45,687 nt of DNA from contig NZ_LISX01000007.1 of assembly GCF_001905465.1 (NCBI RefSeq), forward strand, positions 27,139 to 72,825. The letters are read 5' to 3'. The notes under the pieces were generated by a model that searched no databases, had not been told where the DNA came from, and saw only the letters and a program-made list of their open reading frames with translations. Shown here piece by piece: positions 1 through 7,192 of this stretch. This DNA comes from Kitasatospora sp. CB01950. GTDB lineage: Bacteria; Actinomycetota; Actinomycetes; Streptomycetales; Streptomycetaceae. Position 1 is the first letter of the stretch. Each line of letters starts with the position of its first letter. Both the position numbers and the translations under genes were made by a program.

Positions 1-1894
1 TGTAGGCGAAGCACAGCCCGAGCAGCGCGGGCAGTTCGAAGTTCCAGGTGGTGTTGGTCCAGCCGAGACTGCGTGGCAGCCGGCCGTTGACCAGGGCGTC
101 CTCGGCGGCCCGCAGCGCCTCGGCGGTGGGGGTGCCCTTGAGGGTGAGGTCCCAGGCGTGCAGGGCGCGCACCGGCCGGGAGGCCTCGCTCTCCTCGTCG
201 ATCCGGGCGGCGAGTTCGGTGACCTTGCGGGCCCGGTCGGGGCCGTTGTCCTCGTCGCGCTGGAGGGCGGTGTACAGCAGGTGGGCGGTCAGCAGCCGGT
301 CCTTGCCGAGGCCTTCGGGGGTGGTCTCGGCCTCGCTCAGGCAGAGCCGGGCGGCGCCGGTGAGGTCGCCGCCGTGGGCGATCACCTCGGACAGCCGGAA
401 CACCGCCTCGACCCGCAGGTCGGGGCTGAGCCCGTCCTCGATGTCGAGTGCGCGGCGCAGCTGGTTGGCGGTCGCGTCGGGGTCGGTGAGCAGGGCGGCG
501 CTGCCGAGTTCGTACAGCACCTCGGCGCGGTCGTCCTCGTCCGGCGGCTCGGCGAGAGCGCGTTCGAGGCAGCGGCGGGCGGCTTCGGGAGCGCCGATGG
601 CGAGGTTCTCGGCGGCGGCCCGGCGCAGCTTGCGGACCATCAGGTCGTCGCCCTCGCCGGGGTGGGTCTCCAGCAGGTGGCGGGAGGCGGAGAGCAGCGA
701 TCCGCCCCGGTCCTCGATCGCGGTGGCGGCGACGCCGTGCATGCCGGTGCGGGTGGCTTCCGGGATCGACTGGTAGATCGAGGTGGCGATCAGCGGGTGC
801 ACGAATTCGAGCCTGCCGTTGGGCTGGCTGGTGAGCACCCGCAGTCGGCGCAGTTCGCGGACCGACTGGGCGGCCTGTGCCGGGCCCTGGGCGCAGATCG
901 CGGCGGCCAGTTCCTCGTTGATCTCGGTGCCGAGCAGTGCGGCGGCCCAGGCGAACTGGATGATGGTCGGGCCGAGCTTGTCGAGCCAGTAGTCGCGGCC
1001 CTGACCGCGGGCGGCCGCGGCGAGGTCGCGCAGCCGGGGCGAGTTCTCCTCGACGGGTTCGAGGTTCTGGTCGCGCACCTCGCGCAGCAGGGCGACGGTG
1101 TCGAACGGGGCGCCGGCGGTGACGGCCCACACCTGGCGGCAGAACGCGTCGTCGGCCTCGGCGAACTCGCTGTGCACGATCTCGGCGATCGACAGCGGGT
1201 TGAGCGGCATCAGTTCGTGCCGGCGCTCGGCGCGGTCGAGGATCTGCAGGAGCAGCGGGCGGGCCACGTCGTCGAACTCGTGGCGGTAGGCGAAGACCAG
1301 CAGCACCGGCAGTTCGCGGGCGCGCAGCACGAACGAGGCCAGCCAGGTCAGCGACTCCTGGTCGACCGCGTGCAGGTCGTCGATCACCACGACCAACGGG
1401 GCCCGCCGGGGCGCGAGTTGGGTGATGACGAAGTCCAGGCCGTCGTGCACGCCCTGCGGGTCGATCCGCTCGACCTCGTCGGACGGCGGCTCCAGGCCGA
1501 TGGCCGGCGCGACGATGTTGTACCAGTTGCCGAAGACGTCGGTGCGCTCGTCCGGGTCGAGGTCGCCGAGGACGGGCAGCAGCAGTTGCCGCAGGACGCG
1601 GAACGGTTCGTGCTTCTGCCGTTCGCTGCCGCGGGCGAACAGTACGGTGGGGTCCTTGCGGGCGCCGGCGATCCGGCGGACCTGTTCGAGCATGGTGGTC
1701 TTGCCCATGCCGGGAGGTCCGGAGAACAGCAGCAGTTCACCGATCTTTGTGCCGCCGGCTGCAAACTCTCGACACAACTTGTCCACAGCTTGTTCGGCGG
1801 ACTGGAGTTCACTGTCGCGTTCCCAAAGCCGCTGGGCGGCCTTTCCCTCGCCGACCACCGCCGATTCCTGCGGCCCGCTCTGCTCTTCGGCCAC
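1..1894 (-). CDS. Large AAA-type ATPase regulator, LuxR-like, 5' part only
   Basis: The reading frame starts at a GTG (1894) preceded by GGAAGGA and stays open to the left edge, so only about 631 N-terminal residues are visible. Walker A is GPPGMGKTT (about residues 59-67) and Walker B is LVVVIDDLHAVD about 105 residues later, followed by an ATPase-like region and a long alpha-helical, TPR-like stretch rich in Ala, Leu and Arg. This is the layout of the large ATP-binding LuxR-family (MalT/LAL-type) regulators common in streptomycetes, which end in a C-terminal LuxR helix-turn-helix. That part is outside the window, so the DNA-binding role is inferred. It is transcribed away from the terpene synthase gene; the two starts are about 275 bp apart. 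The antisense strand is also open over this stretch but has the wrong composition. Confidence 0.8.
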   Translation of the reverse strand, partial: MAEEQSGPQESAVVGEGKAAQRLWERDSELQSAEQAVDKLCREFAAGGTKIGELLLFSGPPGMGKTTMLEQVRRIAGARKDPTVLFARGSERQKHEPFRVLRQLLLPVLGDLDPDERTDVFGNWYNIVAPAIGLEPPSDEVERIDPQGVHDGLDFVITQLAPRRAPLVVVIDDLHAVDQESLTWLASFVLRARELPVLLVFAYRHEFDDVARPLLLQILDRAERRHELMPLNPLSIAEIVHSEFAEADDAFCRQVWAVTAGAPFDTVALLREVRDQNLEPVEENSPRLRDLAAAARGQGRDYWLDKLGPTIIQFAWAAALLGTEINEELAAAICAQGPAQAAQSVRELRRLRVLTSQPNGRLEFVHPLIATSIYQSIPEATRTGMHGVAATAIEDRGGSLLSASRHLLETHPGEGDDLMVRKLRRAAAENLAIGAPEAARRCLERALAEPPDEDDRAEVLYELGSAALLTDPDATANQLRRALDIEDGLSPDLRVEAVFRLSEVIAHGGDLTGAARLCLSEAETTPEGLGKDRLLTAHLLYTALQRDEDNGPDRARKVTELAARIDEESEASRPVRALHAWDLTLKGTPTAEALRAAEDALVNGRLPRSLGWTNTTWNFELPALLGLCFAY

Positions 1895-2168
1895 GTCCGT
1901 CCTTCCGACTCGCCTTACCGCCACTCCGTTTCCGACCATAGCGTCGCCACGGGCCGCGCGGGCGGCGTTCCCGCAGGCCGGGGCCCGAACGGAGTGTCAG
2001 TTCACCTGGTCAGGGGCAAATCCCTTACAGACCGCGGCAACTGAGGATCAGCTAGGCTAACTCTTTCCGGTTTTCCAGGTGTATTCGATCTTTGCGGGGG
2101 AAGACCGACGCCGGGCGCAAGCCCGAACCGTTTTGCGTTTCCGCACACCAGCCCGCCCTGGAGATACG

Positions 2169-3212
2169 TTGGCTGCTATACCTCCGCTCTTCTGCCCCAT
2201 CCCCTCGTCCCTGCATCCCGCGCACGAGGCGGTCGGCAAGAGCACCGAACTCTGGCTCGACACGATGGGATTCGCCCGGGACGCGGAACGCCGCCGCCGC
2301 CTCCTGGCCATCGGCGCACACGAGTTCGTCTGCCGGATCGCCAGCGACGCCGAGGGCATCACGGGGCTGGAACTGGTTTCGCAGTGGCTGTGCAGCATGC
2401 TCACGCTCGACGACGAGTGGGACACCGGCCGGTTGAGCCGGGACCCCTCCCGTGTACTCACGATAGCAGCCACACTACTGGCCGTTATCAATTCCACGCC
2501 TTCCCACCCGGAGGAGTCCGATCTCTACGTCTCCGCCGTGCGCGACGTGTTCCGCCGGGCCCGGGACTGGGCCCCCGCGGTGGCCGTGAAGCGTTGGGCG
2601 GACAGCCAGTTGGAGTCCTTCATGGGCGCCGCCGCCGTCACCGCGTACCGCGCCCAGGGCCGACCGATGACGCTCTCCGAGTACCTGACGATAGGGCCGC
2701 TGGACCGCGGCAGCCGCTCCTGCATCGAGATCATCGAGGTCTGCGAGCGCACCGCCGTCCCGCAGTCGCAGCTGGACTCGCCCCGGGTGCACGCGCTCAC
2801 CGAGGCCGCCAAGTTCCTGGTGCTGGTCTCCGCCGACGTCTACTCCTACAAACGCGAGGACAGCCAGGGCGCGTTGGAGAGCAATATCGTCGACGCGCTG
2901 CAGCGACATCTGGGCTGCCCCAGGGAGCAGGCTCTCCTGGAGGCCGCCGCGCTGCACGACCGCACCATGGTGCTGTTCCTGCGCCTCTCGGACCGCGCCG
3001 GCCGCCGCGCCGGTCCCGAACTGAGACGCTACATCCAGCAGTTGGCCAACCTGGTGAGCGGGAACCTGGAGTGGGGATTCACCTCCGCCCGATACACCGC
3101 CCGGCCGCCCGGCGTCATCCCGATCGCCGAACGCGCCGACCGCCCCGCCGACGGCCGGCTCACGCCGCCGCCCTACCCGGAGATCGCCTGGTGGTGGGAG
3201 CAGCTCTGGTGA
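2169..3212 (+). CDS. Class I terpene synthase with atypical NSE motif
   Basis: The product should ionise a prenyl diphosphate (probably FPP or GPP) and cyclise it. I chose TTG at 2169 because CTGGAG lies 5 nt upstream and the resulting 347-residue protein begins with the PPLFCPIPSSLHP segment usual in bacterial terpene synthases; the longer option from GTG 2079 has no ribosome site. The aspartate-rich motif is DDEWD at residues 81-85. A pyrophosphate-sensor-like Arg lies near residues 180-183 (DRGSRS). A late RY pair sits in WGFTSARYT. The second metal motif reads ADVYSYKRE at residues 222-230, where the family has N-D-x-x-S-x-x-x-E; the Asn ligand is Ala here. The cyclised product cannot be predicted. 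No partner modifying enzyme is adjacent on the same strand. Confidence 0.85.
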   Translation: MAAIPPLFCPIPSSLHPAHEAVGKSTELWLDTMGFARDAERRRRLLAIGAHEFVCRIASDAEGITGLELVSQWLCSMLTLDDEWDTGRLSRDPSRVLTIAATLLAVINSTPSHPEESDLYVSAVRDVFRRARDWAPAVAVKRWADSQLESFMGAAAVTAYRAQGRPMTLSEYLTIGPLDRGSRSCIEIIEVCERTAVPQSQLDSPRVHALTEAAKFLVLVSADVYSYKREDSQGALESNIVDALQRHLGCPREQALLEAAALHDRTMVLFLRLSDRAGRRAGPELRRYIQQLANLVSGNLEWGFTSARYTARPPGVIPIAERADRPADGRLTPPPYPEIAWWWEQLW

Positions 3213-3301
3213 CGGCTCCCTGACTGTCCGACGGCGCCCCACGGCTTCCCCGGCCGCAGCACGGAGGCGCCCATCCGGACATCACACCACACCACTCCCC
3301 C

Positions 3302-3331
3302 GGCCCCGGCCCGCGCCACGCGCCCGGGGCC
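3302..3331. terminator. Possible hairpin downstream of terpene synthase
   Basis: An imperfect GC-only inverted repeat (ggccccgg near 3302 with a complementary arm ending near 3331) lies about 90 nt after the terpene synthase stop. There is no T-run. The rest of 3213-3483 shows no gene. Its role as terminator is a guess from position. Confidence 0.3.
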
Positions 3332-3483
3332 TAAGCGTGCCCGCACCGGTGGCGCACCGGCTCCGACCGGCCCAGAAGGGCTGGCGAACGGCGGTCCGAC
3401 GTGGTCACGTCGGGTCAGTGTCCGACCCGACGGGTCCGACCCCCCGTGACACCCCCCGCCCGACCGCCAAGGAGTGAACTCTC

Positions 3484-3810
3484 ATGACCATCGCCGTCGA
3501 CAAGCTCTCCGACCCCGCCGTACGCCGCCTGCTCGGCGCCGTCAACTCGGGCGACCGGAACGCCTTCTTCGCCGCCCTCACCGACGACGCCACGATGTCC
3601 GACGACGGCTCCGATCGCGACCTGGCGGACTGGGTCGACCGCGAGATCTTCTCCTCGCACGGCCACATCGAGGTGCAGACCGAGAAGTCCGGCGGCCGCG
3701 CCCTGGTCGCCGACTTCCGCAACGACGCCTGGGGCGAGATGCGCACCGCATGGAGGTTCACCGTCTCCCCGGACGGCCGGGTCAGCCGCTTCGACACCGG
3801 CCAGGCCTGA
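3484..3810 (+). CDS. NTF2-like / SnoaL-like small domain protein
   Basis: A 108-residue protein with AAGGAG about 10 nt before its ATG. The pattern of an N-terminal helix (AVRRLLGAVNSGDRNAFFAAL), an acidic TDDATMSDDGSDRD turn and later beta strands ending in WRFTVSPDGRVSRFDTGQA fits the cone-shaped NTF2-like fold used by SnoaL cyclases, ketosteroid isomerase and many proteins of unknown role. I see no signal peptide or membrane segment. No partner domain identifies a substrate. It ends 1 nt before the stop of the convergent serine hydrolase gene. Function is not predictable from sequence. Confidence 0.7.
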   Translation: MTIAVDKLSDPAVRRLLGAVNSGDRNAFFAALTDDATMSDDGSDRDLADWVDREIFSSHGHIEVQTEKSGGRALVADFRNDAWGEMRTAWRFTVSPDGRVSRFDTGQA

Positions 3811-3811
3811 C

Positions 3812-5062
3812 CTACGCCCCCCACCGGGCCGGCGACCGCTGGACCCGGCCCGCCAGGCACTCCCGAACGGCCGTTATCAGCGCCCGCGAACGGATGTCCC
3901 CGGTGACGCCCGGCTGCATGCCGTTGGTGACGTAGCCGAAGCCGATGCCCAGCTCGGGGTCGGCGAAGCCCAGCGAACCGCCGCGGCCCGGGTGGCCGAA
4001 GCTCGCCGGGGAAGCCATCGGCGCGGTGCCGCTGTGCCGGAAGAAGCCCTGGCCGAACGTGGTGTTGACGATCAGCACCCGGTCCGGCCCCTGCACCGAG
4101 GGCCCCGCCGCCTCGGGCAGGGTGGCCCGCCCGAACAGCGCCGACGACCGCTCCCCGGCCCCGTCCGCCCCGTCGACGGCGCCGATCAGCGCCGCGTAGA
4201 ACCGGGCCAGCGACCTGGCGGTGCCGATGCCGCCCGCCCCCGGCACCTCGACGGCCTGCACCGCCGGGTCGTTCAGGTCCACGCTGCTGCGCACCGAGGC
4301 GAACGAACGGGCCGTCAGCGAGCGCGGGTCCCGGTAGGCGTCCACCACGGACTGCTTGGGGCGCATCCGCATCCCGCCCGGCCCGGCCTTGGCCGCCTCC
4401 GGCGCGGGCAGGTCGACCAGCCGGCCGACCCGGCCCGACTCGGCGGCGGGCAGGCCGATCCACAGGTCCAGCCCCAGCGGGCCGGCGATCTCCTCCGCGA
4501 AGTACCGCCCGACGCTGCGACCGCCCGACGCCCGACGCACCACCTCGCCGACCAGCCAGCCGAACGTCAGCGGGTGGTAGCCGTGCGCCGTGCCCGGCTC
4601 CCAGGCCGGAGCCTGCGCGGCGACGGCCGCCGCGGCCGGATCCCACGCCAGCACGTCCTCGATCCGCAGCGGCACGTCCAGCGCGGGCAGGCCCGCCTGG
4701 TGCGACAGCAGCCACCGCACCGGGATCCGCTCCTTGCCGGCCTGCTTGAACTCCGGCCAGTACGCGGACACCGGGGCGTCCAGGTCGAGCAGCCCGCGCT
4801 GCGCCAGCAGCAGCGCGGCGGAAGCCGTCAGCCCCTTGGTGACCGACCGCAGCACCTGCGCGGTGCCCGCCTCCCACTCCACGGCCGGAGCCGGCCTGGC
4901 CCCCACCTCCGGCCGGGCGTCACCGCCCCACAGATCGACCGCCTTCCGGCCGTCCACGTACAGCGCGAACGCCGCACCCAACTCCCCGTACTTCCGGAAG
5001 TTGCCCTCGAAGGCCGCCCTGACCGGCTCGAAACCGTCCGCCGTGAAACCCTGGATCTCCAC
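3812..5062 (-). CDS. Serine hydrolase, beta-lactamase/EstB family
   Basis: A 416-residue protein of the class C beta-lactamase-like esterase family (Pfam Beta-lactamase). The nucleophile motif SxxK is SVTKG at residues 73-76. The following segment LLLAQRGLLDLDAPVSAYWPEF and then LLSHQAGLPALD are typical of the family. A Tyr in HGYHPLTFGWLVGEVV corresponds to the second catalytic position (YHxLT form, as in EstB-type esterases, not the YxN of true beta-lactamases). A late GHPGRGGSLGFADPELGIGFGYVTNG block resembles the family's HxG region. No signal peptide is apparent, so it is probably a cytoplasmic esterase and not a resistance enzyme. The substrate is unknown. Confidence 0.88.
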   Translation of the reverse strand: MEIQGFTADGFEPVRAAFEGNFRKYGELGAAFALYVDGRKAVDLWGGDARPEVGARPAPAVEWEAGTAQVLRSVTKGLTASAALLLAQRGLLDLDAPVSAYWPEFKQAGKERIPVRWLLSHQAGLPALDVPLRIEDVLAWDPAAAAVAAQAPAWEPGTAHGYHPLTFGWLVGEVVRRASGGRSVGRYFAEEIAGPLGLDLWIGLPAAESGRVGRLVDLPAPEAAKAGPGGMRMRPKQSVVDAYRDPRSLTARSFASVRSSVDLNDPAVQAVEVPGAGGIGTARSLARFYAALIGAVDGADGAGERSSALFGRATLPEAAGPSVQGPDRVLIVNTTFGQGFFRHSGTAPMASPASFGHPGRGGSLGFADPELGIGFGYVTNGMQPGVTGDIRSRALITAVRECLAGRVQRSPARWGA

Positions 5063-5133
5063 CCGCCCACCTTAGACAGCACCCCTCGCCACCTGCGGCG
5101 GGGCCTCGTCCCGATGGGTACACCGCTACTCCA

Positions 5134-5469
5134 TCACTCCACCGTCCAACCGATGTGGCCGATGCCGGAGGAGTAGAAGGCGCAGTGGCCCGCCGACTCC
5201 TGCGTCTGCCCGGGCTGGGCCGTCACCGAGGTGCCCGTGACGTCCGGCGCGAGGCCGCACACGATGTCGGCATGGAAGGTGATCGGGGCTCCGGTGTTGT
5301 TGGTGCAGTCCACCCCTCCGGTCAGCGGGTCGTTGTTGTGCACCCACGTGAGGCAGTCGAGCCCCGAGCGGACGGCGGCGGGCGCGGGCACCGCCGTCGC
5401 GGGCAGCACGGTGCCGAGCCCGAACAGGGCGGCGGCGACGGACAGAAGCGTGACGCTATTCCTCAACAT
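5134..5469 (-). CDS. Small secreted protein, four cysteines
   Basis: The frame is open further upstream, but the start at 5469 (ATG, with TTG as next codon) gives a 111-residue protein with a clear Sec signal peptide: MLRN, then a hydrophobic stretch SVTLLSVAAALFGLGTVL ending in ATAVPA. GGAGGG lies immediately before; its spacing would suit the TTG as well as the ATG. The mature part has four Cys (DCL, DCT, VCG, HCA) likely to form two disulfides, and ends in GHIGWTVE. I do not recognise a family; it looks like one of the many small exported streptomycete proteins. It is divergent from the Nudix gene. Confidence 0.7.
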   Translation of the reverse strand: MLRNSVTLLSVAAALFGLGTVLPATAVPAPAAVRSGLDCLTWVHNNDPLTGGVDCTNNTGAPITFHADIVCGLAPDVTGTSVTAQPGQTQESAGHCAFYSSGIGHIGWTVE

Positions 5470-5578
5470 CCCTCCAGCAGTTGCTATCTGACGACCCGAT
5501 AGCTGACCTTCCCCACCCCGCCGCTCCGCATACCAACTCTTTCGGGTGATACCGCCCGCCCCGGGCCAGAATGGCGAC

Positions 5579-6109
5579 ATGGCCACTCCTTCTCCCGCTT
5601 CCCCCTCCGACGAACTCGTCGACGTGGTCGACGAACACGACCACGTGCTGCGCACCGCACCCCGCTCCGAGGTCTACCGCGACAACCTGCTGCACCGCTG
5701 CGTCTTCGTCCTGGTCCGCGACCCGCAGGGCCGGATCTTCACCCACCGCCGCACCGACACCAAGGCGTTCGCCCCCGGCGCCCACGACTGCTTCGTCGGC
5801 GGCGTGGTCGGCGCCGGCGAGAGCTACGCGGACGCCGCCGTCCGCGAGGCCGAGGAGGAACTCGGCGTCACCGGCATCCGCACCCGCCCGCTGTTCCGCT
5901 TCCGCTACACCGACGGCGAACGCTTCAGCTGGTGGTCGGACGTCCACGAGGCCGAGTGGGACGGCCCGGTCTCCCCGCAGACCGAGGAGGTCGCCTGGTA
6001 CACCTGGCTCACCGAGGACGAACTCGCCGACCGCCTCGCCACCTGGGAGTTCGTCCCCGACGGCCGGGAGGCCTGGCGCCGCTACCTGGAACAGCGCGCC
6101 ACCGGCTGA
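5579..6109 (+). CDS. Nudix hydrolase
   Basis: A 176-residue protein with a complete Nudix box: Gly, then five residues, Glu, seven residues, then REAEEELGV, as in GGVVGAGE-SYADAAV-REAEEELGV. The N-terminal part (DELVDVVDEHDHVLRTAPRSEVYRDNLLHR) and the WWSDVHEAEWDGPVSPQTEEVAWYTWL segment resemble the IDI-like/YfcD branch of Nudix enzymes. The true isopentenyl diphosphate isomerase signatures (NTCCGHP) are absent, whereas they are present in the idi gene at 38159. The ATG at 5579 was preferred to an in-frame ATG at 5546 because the conserved part starts right after it. Ribosome site weak. Likely hydrolyses a nucleoside diphosphate derivative; substrate unknown. Confidence 0.85.
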   Translation: MATPSPASPSDELVDVVDEHDHVLRTAPRSEVYRDNLLHRCVFVLVRDPQGRIFTHRRTDTKAFAPGAHDCFVGGVVGAGESYADAAVREAEEELGVTGIRTRPLFRFRYTDGERFSWWSDVHEAEWDGPVSPQTEEVAWYTWLTEDELADRLATWEFVPDGREAWRRYLEQRATG

Positions 6110-6160
6110 CCACCCCGTCCGTGCTGTCCCGCGCCACCTCGACGAACTAGGGTGTGCCGC

Positions 6161-6943
6161 ATGGCTTCCCGTACGCCGTCCGTGGCGCCCCGCGCGGAGG
6201 AACAGCAGCCCGCCCGCACCCCCCGGCGGCGGCTCACCGTCGACGAACGCCGCGAACAACTCATCGCGGTCGCCCTGGAACTGTTCTCGGACCGGGCCCC
6301 CGAGGATGTCTCCATCGACGACATCGCGGCCGCCGCCGGCGCCTCCCGCCCGCTGGTCTACCACTACTTCCCGGGCAAGCAGGCCCTCTACGAAGAGGCC
6401 CTGCGCCGGGCCGGCCGGGAGCTCGCCGGACGCTTCGAGGAAACCGCCGAAGGTCCCGTCTCCGAGCGCCTCTACCGCGTCATGGGCCGCTACCTGGACT
6501 TCGTCCAGTCCCACGAAGCCGGCTTCACCGCCCTGCTGCGCGGCGGCTCGGTCGCCGCCAGCCCCGACGCCGACGCCGTCATCGACCAGGTCCGGCGCGC
6601 CGCCCAGGAGCAGATCCTCCGCCACCTCGGCCTCGCGAACCCCAGCCCCACCCTGCGCCGCACCGTCCGCGCGTGGATCGCCAACGCCGAGATCAGCTCC
6701 CTCGACTGGCTCGCCGACAAGCCCGTCCCCGTCGAGACCCTGCAACTCCACCTGGTCCAGGACCTCGTCGCCTCCCTCGCCGTCGCCGCCACCCGCGACC
6801 CCGAACTCGCCGGCCTCGTCACCGAGTTCTTCACCAACGAAACCCCCGACGGCCCCACCGCCCGCCTCATCCGCGACCTCACCACCACCCTCGCCACCCT
6901 CACCCCCACCCTCCTCCACCTCGCCACCCCACCCACCCCCTGA
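6161..6943 (+). CDS. TetR-family transcriptional regulator
   Basis: A 260-residue regulator. The N-terminal helix-turn-helix is textbook TetR: RREQLIAVALELFSDRAPEDVSIDDIAAAAGASRPLVYHYFPGKQALYEEAL (about residues 28-79). The remainder is a helical ligand-binding domain, slightly longer than usual, ending in a Pro/Thr-rich tail. The ATG at 6161 is preferred over GTG 6152. It starts 51 nt after the Nudix gene and may be co-transcribed with it. Ligand and targets are unknown. Confidence 0.88.
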   Translation: MASRTPSVAPRAEEQQPARTPRRRLTVDERREQLIAVALELFSDRAPEDVSIDDIAAAAGASRPLVYHYFPGKQALYEEALRRAGRELAGRFEETAEGPVSERLYRVMGRYLDFVQSHEAGFTALLRGGSVAASPDADAVIDQVRRAAQEQILRHLGLANPSPTLRRTVRAWIANAEISSLDWLADKPVPVETLQLHLVQDLVASLAVAATRDPELAGLVTEFFTNETPDGPTARLIRDLTTTLATLTPTLLHLATPPTP

Positions 6944-6960
6944 CCCCCAACCCACACCCC

Positions 6961-6996
6961 CCACCCCCGGACGACCCCTCAGCCTGCGTCGTCCAC
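6961..6996. repeat. 36-bp intergenic repeat, copy 1
   Basis: This 36-bp segment recurs at 7103-7138 with one mismatch, 142 bp apart. Each copy contains GACGAC (AACGAC in copy 2), a CCCTCAGCCTGC loop and GTCGTC, so the core can fold as a short hairpin. The intervening DNA is extremely C-rich on this strand and holds no gene. Confidence 0.8.
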
Positions 6997-7102
6997 ACCG
7001 CTCCCCACACGCCACTCCTCGCCGAAGGCGCCCCCTCCCCCACCGCGCCCTCCACCCCGCACCGCAGGCATTCCCCACCCACCCCACCAGCCCCACCAAC
7101 CC

Positions 7103-7138
7103 CCACCCCCGAACGACCCCTCAGCCTGCGTCGTCCAC
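7103..7138. repeat. 36-bp intergenic repeat, copy 2
   Basis: Second copy of the unit at 6961-6996 (35 of 36 identical). It ends 55 nt before the start of the repeat-protein gene and could lie in its promoter or leader. Confidence 0.8.
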
Positions 7139-7192
7139 GTCTGATAAAAAGTGCCTGAACTGTCCACACCCGAGAACGAGGGGGCTCGGCGA

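Noticed and set aside
158..2044. Plus-strand frame of 628 codons at the left end
   Set aside because: Antisense to the ATPase regulator, whose Walker A and B motifs are explicit on the minus strand.
5579..6109. Second isopentenyl diphosphate isomerase
   Set aside because: It carries a canonical Nudix box and lacks the NTCCGHP and ExExxH signatures; the true idi is at 38159.
6961..7138. CRISPR array
   Set aside because: Only two copies, 142 bp apart, with no regular spacing and no cas genes.
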